From: Flavobacterium sangjuense
GTDB taxonomy: Bacteria; Bacteroidota; Bacteroidia; Flavobacteriales; Flavobacteriaceae
DNA: 64,000 bases
NCBI RefSeq assembly: GCF_004797125.1
Contig: NZ_CP038810.1
Span: 1,178,001 to 1,242,000 of the forward strand
Reading direction: 5' to 3'
Part shown: positions 25,978 to 32,136 of the stretch, in pieces
How positions within the stretch are numbered: position 1 is the stretch's first letter
Layout of the letters: every line of letters starts with the position of its first letter
The notes under the pieces: generated by a model
The model's database searches: none
What the model was told of the DNA's origin: nothing
What the model saw: the letters and a program-made list of their open reading frames with translations, nothing else
Translations under genes and position numbers: made by a program

Positions 25978-26421
25978 TTATTTATGTTTATTATATTCTT
26001 TCCACCAACTTTTTAATTCTTCAGCTTCTTTTTCGTTGACTTTCGGACAATAGTACAATCCCAAATCTAGTTTTCTATTTTCTTTAAATGCTTTTAGAAA
26101 TTCAATAGCAAAACCGCCAACTTCTGCACTATCTTTTGGAATGTATGATGATAAAGGATTTAAATAACAATTGCATTTTTCTTTAGAATCAACCAAAGAA
26201 ATAAGAGAATTTAAGTCTTTACTTTTAACCCAGTTTTTCGAGAAATTGCTTTCTATTGTAGAAACATTAAGTTCATTTTTCTTTTTCAGTTCTCGGATAA
26301 AGCTTACTGGAGAATATTCTTTTGCGGATTTTCTATGAATTTCGATTTCATTTTTCGGTTTAGTTTTTCCACAACCAATAAATATTAAAATAATTGTAGA
26401 AAATAAAAGTTGTATTTTCAT
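25978..26421 (-). CDS. Small lipoprotein of unknown function (cassette 5)
   Basis: The 147-residue protein has a lipoprotein signal (LIFIGC, Cys17). Mature part is charged and mostly helical, with KEKCNCYLNP and LGLYYCPKV giving a few Cys. No family recognised. Flanks GTTATACACAGGCAAT and ATTGCTTGTGTATAAC form the cassette stem. The ORF starts 26 bp from the cassette edge, leaving little room for its own promoter. Confidence 0.68.
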   Translation of the reverse strand: MKIQLLFSTIILIFIGCGKTKPKNEIEIHRKSAKEYSPVSFIRELKKKNELNVSTIESNFSKNWVKSKDLNSLISLVDSKEKCNCYLNPLSSYIPKDSAEVGGFAIEFLKAFKENRKLDLGLYYCPKVNEKEAEELKSWWKEYNKHK

Positions 26422-26442
26422 GAGAGTTTTCTATTGCTTGTG

Positions 26443-26574
26443 TATAACGTGCCGCAGCTTGTCGTCAGTGGCGACAAGCTTAACGGTTGAGTGTAAAGAT
26501 AAGTAAATTTCCGGCGCTCGATTTTCCGTTTACGGAAAATCGGTACCAGCCATTGCGACAAACGGCTGTTAGCT
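26443..26574 (-). repeat. attC-like repeat R7
   Basis: Left TATAACGTGCCGCAGCTTG, right CATTGCGACAAACGG and CTGTTAGC. Central hairpin GATTTTCCG/CGGAAAATC with TTTA loop. Same subtype as R1 and the truncated R4. Confidence 0.86.
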
Positions 26575-26587
26575 GCAGTACCGTTAT

Positions 26588-27049
26588 CTATTTTAGTGAA
26601 AATTGAATAAAGGTAAATTCTGGATTTTCAATTTTGGTTTCACTTTCATTTTCAAAAAAACTTTCACCGAGTTGATTTAACTTTCCGGAAGTTCGAGTAC
26701 TGATTATTTCAATATCTTGATTTTTACTTCTAAATGCAAAAGCTGTTGTTTCACTATAATACTCATAATGGATTATTGGTTCTCCAAAGTAATCTTTCAA
26801 ATCTTTATATGTAATATTTAAATCCCAAACAATTGCTTTTACTTTTTGGTCCTCATCGTATACCAATTCGATTTGCTTAAACCGACTATCATTTGGAATC
26901 AGTTTCCTTCGATAAAGGTATGGTTTAGTTTCTACAAAATCTGACTTTGTAAATAATTGGGTAAGCAAATCCAGGTTGAGTTTGCTAAAATCTTGATTTC
27001 CCCAAATATGAAAGTATTCCTTCAAATTTATTATTTCGTCTTTATTCAT
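26588..27049 (-). CDS. Protein of unknown function (cassette 4)
   Basis: The 153-residue soluble protein has no signal peptide or membrane segment. Aromatic and charged residues are frequent (LKEYFHIWGNQDFSKL, YLYRRKLIPNDSRFKQIELVYDE), as in small immunity-like or domain-of-unknown-function proteins. No motif is assigned. Start ATG at 27049 is 28 bp inside the cassette edge GGTATTGCAGCTAAC. Confidence 0.65.
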   Translation of the reverse strand: MNKDEIINLKEYFHIWGNQDFSKLNLDLLTQLFTKSDFVETKPYLYRRKLIPNDSRFKQIELVYDEDQKVKAIVWDLNITYKDLKDYFGEPIIHYEYYSETTAFAFRSKNQDIEIISTRTSGKLNQLGESFFENESETKIENPEFTFIQFSLK

Positions 27050-27071
27050 TAGGTGTTCTTTAGGTATTGCA

Positions 27072-27205
27072 GCTAACGTGCCGCAGCTTGTAGCAGCTGC
27101 GATAAATTTAGCACTAATTATTCCAAGTACAAAACTCCTTTTGAAAATCCGCAGGATTTTCCAAGAAAGCCCAAACCAAGCAGTTGCTACAAACTGCTGT
27201 TAGCA
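27072..27205 (-). repeat. attC-like repeat R8 (divergent centre)
   Basis: Left AGCTAACGTGCCGCAGCTTG, right CTACAAACTGCTGTTAGC. The centre carries a different hairpin, GAAAATCC/GGATTTTC, placed where the other repeats have their own stems. AGCAGCTGC next to the left core and GCAGTTGCT next to the right core show a co-varying inner stem. Confidence 0.83.
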
Positions 27206-27213
27206 GCCGTAAT

Positions 27214-27807
27214 TTAAAATTCTTCTCCTCCTTCATCGATTGTAAATCTCGATAGCATTGGATAGTTTATCTTCTTGTACTCTTCACTGTACTTTTCTTT
27301 TCCAAAATTATCATCAAAATACCTGAGAACATTTCCTTCCATGTATGAGTAATGTTTTTTATCATTAATATCTTTATAAGTTGCGCCCAATTGTTGACTT
27401 TCTGTCGTCCATTCAAGTTCAATTTTTTCTCCAGGTGGTAAAGTATAATATTGTTTTTCGTGCTGCCACTTATTATCTTTAATATTTTTTCTAATCTTTA
27501 AGTCGATTGCAGCACGCAAACCAATATTTTCAAGTGTATAGAATTTACTGTTTGCTCGCTTGAAAAAACTAATAATTGGTTTTACGCTTTCTTGGTCTTT
27601 CTGTTTATTATATTTATGAATTTCTGTAGTCAGCCAAATGAAGACAAATAGATTTCCTAAACTCAATGATATATTACAAAACGTTGAAAAGTGACTCCAA
27701 TCTTCAGGATTTTTTGAAAAGTCATTTAATCTAAATTTATAAACATAGGCTATTAATGGCAATAGCGTTATTAGGATTGTTATTATAAAATATTTGCGTC
27801 TATTCAT
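27214..27807 (-). CDS. Two-TM membrane protein of unknown function (cassette 3)
   Basis: The 197-residue protein has two N-terminal hydrophobic segments (ITILITLLPLIAYVYKF and an LSLGNLFVFIWLTT segment) and a C-terminal soluble domain of about 120 residues. I start at the ATG at 27807; the longer frame to 27945 would translate repeat R9 and is rejected. Function unknown. Flanked by GTTAGCAGCCGTAATTT and GATTATGGCTGCTAAC. Confidence 0.68.
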   Translation of the reverse strand: MNRRKYFIITILITLLPLIAYVYKFRLNDFSKNPEDWSHFSTFCNISLSLGNLFVFIWLTTEIHKYNKQKDQESVKPIISFFKRANSKFYTLENIGLRAAIDLKIRKNIKDNKWQHEKQYYTLPPGEKIELEWTTESQQLGATYKDINDKKHYSYMEGNVLRYFDDNFGKEKYSEEYKKINYPMLSRFTIDEGGEEF

Positions 27808-27826
27808 AAGGTGAGTGATTATGGCT

Positions 27827-27957
27827 GCTAACGTTTTGCGGCTTGTCATCAGTTGCGACTGATGGAAAGCCAGTTTTTCCGCTAAGGAAAAACGAAGATA
27901 GAAAACAATTGCGTCCAATCCGCAGGATTGAAGCAATTGTGACAAACCGCTGTTATA
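27827..27957 (-). repeat. attC-like repeat R9
   Basis: Left GCTAACGTTTTGCGGCTTG, right GACAAACCGCTGTTATA, with the TTTTTCC/GGAAAAA and CCAATCC/GGATTG hairpins. Differs from R10 by only a few bases. Confidence 0.88.
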
Positions 27958-28246
27958 GGTGGTTTTTCATATCCATCATTCCATGCAAAATTCTAACAAC
28001 TTCAATTTCTTCTAGAGAAACTATTTGGTAGAAAATAATATGTTCGCCTGTTTTAAAGCCTAACACATTTTTTTCGACAACATCATAAGATTTACCTTGA
28101 TTTGGTTTATTTGCCAATTCCTGACACGAATCCATAAGTAACAAGTAATAAATCTCTGCTTGATTTTCAGACCAAGTCTTTACTGTATAATCCCAAATGT
28201 CATTTAAGTCATCAACGGCTTTGTTGTTTAAATAAAACTTTGCCAT
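27953..28246 (-). CDS. parE: ParE/RelE-family toxin (cassette 2)
   Basis: The 97-residue toxin of a type II toxin-antitoxin pair. The ParE pattern is clear: FYLNNKAVDDLNDIWDYTV at the N-terminus, MDSCQELANKPNQGKSYD in the middle and the C-terminal strand VVRILHGMMDMKNHL. Members poison gyrase; RelE relatives cut mRNA, and the ParE reading is favoured by the ParD-like partner. The start overlaps the antitoxin stop (TAATG). Its stop lies inside the edge of repeat R9. Toxin-antitoxin cassettes are typical of large integron arrays, where they are thought to limit loss of cassettes. Confidence 0.88.
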   Translation of the reverse strand: MAKFYLNNKAVDDLNDIWDYTVKTWSENQAEIYYLLLMDSCQELANKPNQGKSYDVVEKNVLGFKTGEHIIFYQIVSLEEIEVVRILHGMMDMKNHL

Positions 28247-28488
28247 TATTTTTTTCTAGACTTAAGAGTTTCCAAATGCTTTTTGGGATCAAAGTCAACA
28301 GCTCGACCACTTTCAATTCCTTCACGAATTGCATTTCGTAAAACAATTATCCGACTTTCTTCTTCTTCCAAAAGTCTAAGCCCAGCACGTATCACTTCAC
28401 TTGCGTTGCTGAAACGTCCTTTCGAAACAGTTGATTCTATAAAACTCTCGAAATGATTACCCAATGATATTGATGTGTTTCTTCCCAT
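28246..28488 (-). CDS. parD: ParD-family antitoxin, ribbon-helix-helix (cassette 2)
   Basis: The 80-residue antitoxin has an N-terminal ribbon-helix-helix (NTSISLGNHFESFIES and RFSNASEVIRAGLRLLEEEE) for DNA binding and dimerisation. Its C-terminal tail should wrap the toxin. It is the first gene of the pair and overlaps the toxin by the TAATG junction. A promoter with an embedded perfect palindrome lies just upstream (28506-28535), the expected site of autoregulation. Confidence 0.9.
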   Translation of the reverse strand: MGRNTSISLGNHFESFIESTVSKGRFSNASEVIRAGLRLLEEEESRIIVLRNAIREGIESGRAVDFDPKKHLETLKSRKK

Positions 28489-28505
28489 GATTTCTTTATT
28501 TTAGG

Positions 28506-28535
28506 TAAAGTTACCAAATTTTGGTAACCAAACAA
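28506..28535 (-). promoter_or_regulatory. Promoter with palindromic operator for the parDE cassette
   Basis: Read on the minus strand: TTG (28535-28533), a 19-bp spacer, then TAACTTTA (28513-28506), one base off the TAnnTTTG -7 box. The spacer and -7 box hold a perfect inverted repeat GTTACCAAA-T-TTTGGTAAC (28510-28528). It is placed to let ParD block RNA polymerase. Confidence 0.7.
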
Positions 28536-28566
28536 ATACTTTCTTAGAAATTTTGGAAAAATCACC

Positions 28567-28697
28567 TATAACGTTCCGCGGCTTGTCGTCAGTTGCGACT
28601 GATGGAAAGCCAGTTTTTCCGCTAAGGAAAAACGAAGATAGAAAACAATTGCGTCCAATCCGCAGGATTGAAGCAATTGTGACAAACCGCTGTTAGC
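28567..28697 (-). repeat. attC-like repeat R10
   Basis: Left TATAACGTTCCGCGGCTTG, right GACAAACCGCTGTTAGC. It has the same internal hairpins as R6 and R9. It separates cassettes 1 and 2. Confidence 0.88.
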
Positions 28698-28707
28698 AAC
28701 CGTATTA

Positions 28708-29400
28708 TTAAGAAATCCAAGTTCCTTCAACTTTGTCTATTTGCCATTTGTTTTTGTCTTTTCTAATGTAAATCCTAAAACCTTGCCCACATTTATTTCC
28801 ACACCAAAAACCTCCATTTAGAATTCCGAATTTTTTATCCTTGTCAAACTGTATTTTTGAAAAATATACAACTCCTGAAAAATTGAAATTATATTTGGTA
28901 TCCCAAATTTTGTCTGTTTTGGGGAATTCTGAAATGTCTTTCAATTTAAACTTGCTTTCAAGTTTTATTTTTTGAAAATCTAAAATATATTCTGGATTCT
29001 CTTCGGGTTTAGTTTTGTAAATTTTAGCACCTTTGAAATGACTTTCGAAATAACTTTCGACATCTTCTTTTTCGAACTCTATTTTTGATTTAAAAGCAAC
29101 AATAATTTTTGAAGTATCTTTTTCGATTTCTAAATTTTTCTTTTCCCATTTTAGCAAATTTTCTTTCTCTTCTTGTGTTGCTTTTGTTGAATCAACGCCA
29201 ATATAATGACCTTCTTTGTCGTAAATAGATTCTCCATATTTTGGAGGGAAGTTTAGCATTATTCTTCTATCAATACAGGTTGAATCTATCAAACTTGGCA
29301 AAATCTCTGTCATAACATTCTTCTCAAACTCTAAATCACTAATCTTCCTTTCGCAACTTGCAAAAAGGATAATGAGTAATGTCAATTTAAGCAGTTTCAT
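28708..29400 (-). CDS. Lipoprotein of unknown function (cassette 1, next to attI-like site)
   Basis: The 230-residue protein starts at the ATG at 29400, where a lipoprotein signal begins (LIILFASCERK). A longer frame to 29499 would translate the attI-like site and is rejected. The mature protein is charged, with an alternating Lys/Glu-rich middle and a C-terminal GGFWCGNKCGQGFRIYIRK Cys pair. No family recognised. As the cassette nearest the recombinase it should be the most recently inserted, if the array grows like an integron. Confidence 0.68.
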   Translation of the reverse strand: MKLLKLTLLIILFASCERKISDLEFEKNVMTEILPSLIDSTCIDRRIMLNFPPKYGESIYDKEGHYIGVDSTKATQEEKENLLKWEKKNLEIEKDTSKIIVAFKSKIEFEKEDVESYFESHFKGAKIYKTKPEENPEYILDFQKIKLESKFKLKDISEFPKTDKIWDTKYNFNFSGVVYFSKIQFDKDKKFGILNGGFWCGNKCGQGFRIYIRKDKNKWQIDKVEGTWIS

Positions 29401-29409
29401 AATATGGTT

Positions 29410-29490
29410 GCTAACTTGTATATATCCGAAACAAACATTCGTTAAGCCAACCAAAAACGGCTGTATATACGAAGGTTTGTTTCGCTTTTT
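29410..29490 (-). other. attI-like site next to the recombinase gene
   Basis: The sequence between cassette 1 and the recombinase stop does not match the repeats, but it ends on the array side with the same GCTAAC core. It contains direct copies of TGTATATA (29417-29424 and 29462-29469) and a perfect 9-bp inverted pair GAAACAAAC (29428-29436) / GTTTGTTTC (29475-29483). A recombinase-proximal, single-copy, non-attC site with direct binding-site-like repeats is what attI looks like. Function inferred. Confidence 0.6.
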
Positions 29491-29515
29491 CTTTCTCAAA
29501 TATAAGAATTAATTC

Positions 29516-30559
29516 CTACAAATCATCGAATGGGCTTTTTATTTGTTGGATACTTTTAGTACTAACATGAGTATAAATTTCAGTAGTCTTACTGCTGTTA
29601 TGACCCAATAATTCCTGTATATATCTTAAATCAGTTCCGCTTTCTAATAAATGGGTAGCATAACTATGACGTAACCAATGTAAAGTTACAGGTTTACCGA
29701 TTTGTGCTTTTACTAAAGCTTGCTTTAAAACCATTTGTAAACTTCGGGAATCATATGGTTTTCCTTCAACTTGCCCTTCAAATAAATAAACCTTTGGCTT
29801 GTAAGCAATAAAATATTCCCTAAGCATATTCAATATTTTTGGACTTAATGGAGCAATTCTGTCTTTCTTTCCTTTCGAATTTTTTAACAAAACGATGTTT
29901 CGTTTCGAATCAATATGGACAGGCTGCAAAGCCAACAATTCACCACACCGTAATCCACAACTATAAATCAGGCTCAACATCGTTTTATGTTTCAAATTAC
30001 TGTGAGCCTCCAGTATTTTCTTCACTTCCTCTTTACTCAATACATTTGGCAATACCTTTGCACGCTTCGGACGATGAATTTTTTCAATATCAATAAGCCG
30101 GTTTTGTGTAATTTTAAAAAATAACTTAATCGCGTTAACTATCTGATTCTGGTACGACGATGATAATCGGTTCTTTAGTATATAATCATTGTTGTAACGA
30201 ATAACATCATCATTGTCAATTTCACTTAAATCTTTTAACCTGTAGAAAACTAAAAAAGATTTTAATGCCTCACTATAAGTCTTGATTGTACTTTCACTAT
30301 ATCGTTTAGATTGTAAATACCTTTTAAATTTTAGAATGCCTTCAGCACCTTCAGTCGATGGCATACTTTCCTCACGCAACGCCAACCCAAATTGTTTTCT
30401 GTAAACTTCAGTATCCGGCAAATGCCAGACCCGCAATTGTTGACTCCATTTTGAACCATCCAGTTTTTTTATTCGGGCAATCAACGCCGCATCTTTCTCA
30501 AAAGAAACCGCTATTCTGTCTTCTCCATTATGTTTAATAAGTTTGGCACTCCAATTCAT
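29516..30559 (-). CDS. Tyrosine recombinase, Xer/IntI-like, likely integrase of the cassette array
   Basis: The 347-residue recombinase has three parts: an N-terminal extension of about 65 residues, a SAM-like core-binding domain (about 70-155) and a catalytic domain (about 165-335). Catalytic residues are all readable: R204 (CGLRCGE), K229 (NSKGKKDR), H294/R297 (TLHWLRHSYATH), H320 (LLGHNSS) and Y329 (EIYTHV). The C-terminus KSPFDDL resembles the RSPLDxL ending of integron integrases. However, the extra helix-containing insertion of IntI between the Lys hairpin and the HxxR motif is absent, so it is closer to XerC/D. It reads toward the array, unlike the divergent class 1 integrase. A -7 box TATTTTTG lies at 30594-30587 on its strand. 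Confidence 0.88.
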   Translation of the reverse strand: MNWSAKLIKHNGEDRIAVSFEKDAALIARIKKLDGSKWSQQLRVWHLPDTEVYRKQFGLALREESMPSTEGAEGILKFKRYLQSKRYSESTIKTYSEALKSFLVFYRLKDLSEIDNDDVIRYNNDYILKNRLSSSYQNQIVNAIKLFFKITQNRLIDIEKIHRPKRAKVLPNVLSKEEVKKILEAHSNLKHKTMLSLIYSCGLRCGELLALQPVHIDSKRNIVLLKNSKGKKDRIAPLSPKILNMLREYFIAYKPKVYLFEGQVEGKPYDSRSLQMVLKQALVKAQIGKPVTLHWLRHSYATHLLESGTDLRYIQELLGHNSSKTTEIYTHVSTKSIQQIKSPFDDL

Positions 30560-30689
30560 GGGACGAAATTTATAAGGATAAATCTACAAAAATAAAAAAT
30601 TAAAATTCTATAAACTTTAATTTAAATCTTATAATTAGTTTAATTACCTTTAGTTATTACTTTGTAGCATAACCTTAAATTTTTATATT

Positions 30690-31100
30690 ATGAAAAATAT
30701 AGTAATGATTTTAGCAACCGTAGGAGTTTTAAGTTTAAGCTCTTGCAAAAACACAGACAAGCAAGGAGTAATTGTTGACGATGCGAAACAAGCAACTATC
30801 GATTCAATGAAACAAGTCGCCGAAAAACAACGTATCATCGATTCGATGCAAATGGTAAATGCAAATGCTCAAAAAGAGAAAGAAGTAGTGGTTGTTCACG
30901 ATCAGGCGCCGGCAGCAGCAACTCCGCAAAGAAAAAAATGGAGTGGCGCAGCTAAAGGAGCCGTAATCGGAGCCGGAGTTGGAGCGGTAACAGGAGCAGT
31001 TGTCAGCAAGAAAAAAGCGGAAGGTGCCATAATCGGTGGTTTGGCCGGAGCTGCAGTTGGAGCAGGAACTGGTGCCGTTATAGACGATAAGAAAAAATAA
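30690..31100 (+). CDS. Glycine-zipper lipoprotein
   Basis: The 136-residue protein has a lipoprotein signal (SLSSC, Cys19), a charged Gln/Lys-rich coiled segment (about 35-75) and a C-terminal double glycine-zipper. The zipper shows GAVIGAGVGAVTGAVV and GAIIGGLAGAAVGAGTGAVI. Such zippers pack as helical hairpins in membranes. It probably sits in the outer membrane or periplasm. It is divergent from the recombinase gene and separated from it by 130 bp of AT-rich DNA. Confidence 0.8.
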   Translation: MKNIVMILATVGVLSLSSCKNTDKQGVIVDDAKQATIDSMKQVAEKQRIIDSMQMVNANAQKEKEVVVVHDQAPAAATPQRKKWSGAAKGAVIGAGVGAVTGAVVSKKKAEGAIIGGLAGAAVGAGTGAVIDDKKK

Positions 31101-31123
31101 TTTGCACCAAATATATGTTTAGG

Positions 31124-31149
31124 AAAGTCCGGTTTTAACCGGACTTTTT
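31124..31149. terminator. Bidirectional terminator
   Basis: The 11-bp stem AAAGTCCGGTT / AACCGGACTTT has a TT loop, with T-rich DNA on the + side and A-rich on the other. It lies between two convergent genes (ends 31100 and 31148). Confidence 0.85.
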
Positions 31150-31567
31150 ATTTATCAGGATATTTCAACCTAGTATAATTTATGGAAGCTCTAGTCAACT
31201 CTTCCAAAACAGACAGATTGATGTCTTCAAGTTTCTTTACATAAACACAGGCTTTCCCCGATTTGTTTCTGCCTAGTTTTTCTAATAGTTGCGCTCTGTT
31301 TTCGAATTCTGCAAAATACAATACGATAGCCTCTTTTCGGGGAGAAAATGCTGCTACAGGCATATCGCCTTCGTGTCCGCTTTCGTATTTGTAATGATAG
31401 TTACCAAAACCAATAATTGTTGGTCCCCACATTTTTGGGTCACAACCGGTAATGGCTTTAAATATTTCGACCAATTGAAAACTATCTTTTCGCTTTACTT
31501 CATTAGCCACTTTTTGGATAAATTCGGTAACATTTACTTCGGTTACTGTAGTTTTAATTTTTGCCAT
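31148..31567 (-). CDS. DUF1801-family protein
   Basis: The 139-residue protein matches the DUF1801/YdhG type: MWGPTIIGFGNYHYKYESGHEGD and VAAFSPRKEAIVLYF, then LEKLGRNKSGKACVYVKKLEDI. No catalytic role is known to me. Its start overlaps the end of the DinB gene (31554) by 14 bp, so the two are translationally coupled. Confidence 0.85.
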   Translation of the reverse strand: MAKIKTTVTEVNVTEFIQKVANEVKRKDSFQLVEIFKAITGCDPKMWGPTIIGFGNYHYKYESGHEGDMPVAAFSPRKEAIVLYFAEFENRAQLLEKLGRNKSGKACVYVKKLEDINLSVLEELTRASINYTRLKYPDK

Positions 31568-32030
31568 TGCAGTTTAATTTTTTTAGTAGTACAATCTGCC
31601 CTAAGTGGTAATAGCTGTGTTCAATCATCGCATCAATATTCCGGCGATAGGTTCCGTATTTCGCATCAACAAATACAGCATCTAGTTTTTCGTCCGGCAG
31701 CTGCTCAATCAAAGAAGCAAATTCTTCAGAGTCATTCCAAAATCTGGACAAAAAAGCTTCCCAATCCTTTTGAGACTGAATGGCGGGAAAATCAAAACTG
31801 TACTTATCGCGGATATCCAAACTTCCACCTTTAAAAACATTATTTATACCATTGATGTAATAATGAATATGCTGCGCTAACACAGCAATCGTATTTAAAG
31901 AACCGACTTGCTTTGTGGCAGTTTCCCAATCCAAATCCGCTAACTGATGTTTGTAATTGGTGTTGGCAACCCAGGTTCCGTTAAATATAATTTCCCTGAA
32001 CCGACTTGAGATTTCTTCTGTGCTTTTCAT
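31554..32030 (-). CDS. DinB-like four-helix protein
   Basis: The 158-residue protein is of the DinB/YfiT-like superfamily. Candidate metal-ligand His positions are LAQHIHYYINGI (about residue 53) and a C-terminal MIEHSYYHLGQIVLLKK. DinB-like proteins often bind a metal and act as thiol transferases or are uncharacterised. Upstream of and overlapping the DUF1801 gene. A second DinB-type gene is at 47928. Confidence 0.8.
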   Translation of the reverse strand: MKSTEEISSRFREIIFNGTWVANTNYKHQLADLDWETATKQVGSLNTIAVLAQHIHYYINGINNVFKGGSLDIRDKYSFDFPAIQSQKDWEAFLSRFWNDSEEFASLIEQLPDEKLDAVFVDAKYGTYRRNIDAMIEHSYYHLGQIVLLKKLNCNGKN

Positions 32031-32136
32031 TTAGTATTAAAATTGTTTTAGCTAAAATACAAATTTCTATTGTTTGGGAATTATATCAAATAACGAATAA
32101 CCAAATCATTATATTTGTTTACCAAAAATTCCCGCC

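Larger units (their letters stand above)
22526..30559 (-). mobile_element. Integron-like cassette array: recombinase, attI-like site and ten cassettes
   Basis: A tyrosine recombinase gene (29516-30559) is followed on the same strand by an attI-like site (29410-29490). Ten units come next, whose genes are all on the minus strand. Each unit has one gene (or one toxin-antitoxin pair) and one folded repeat, and unit sizes are about 340-860 bp. Approximate unit borders, from the recombinase outward, are 29414, 28571, 27831, 27076, 26447, 25843, 25030, 24526, 24188, 23329 and 22526. Each intact unit starts with GTTA-type sequence and carries its own complement beside the repeat. This is the logic of integron cassettes, where the first R-box bases of a cassette pair with the inner R box of its own attC. 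Mobility is inferred, not shown. Confidence 0.82.

Noticed and set aside
27808..27945. N-terminal extension of the 27214-27807 protein
   Set aside because: The extension is the translation of repeat R9; a proper start with membrane helices follows at 27807.
22526..28697. Repeats R1-R10 as a CRISPR array
   Set aside because: Repeats are 125-155 bp with long gene-containing intervals of about 200-720 bp, and no cas genes are near.
22526..29415. The cassette-end inverted repeats as insertion-sequence ends
   Set aside because: Each unit has a different inverted sequence and no transposase; the matching is within a unit only, which fits cassette borders better than a transposon family.
29401..29499. 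N-terminal extension of the 28708-29400 lipoprotein
   Set aside because: It reads through the attI-like site; the lipoprotein signal starts at 29400.
31289..31834. Plus-strand frame of 181 codons over the DUF1801/DinB genes
   Set aside because: It is antisense to two overlapping conserved genes.
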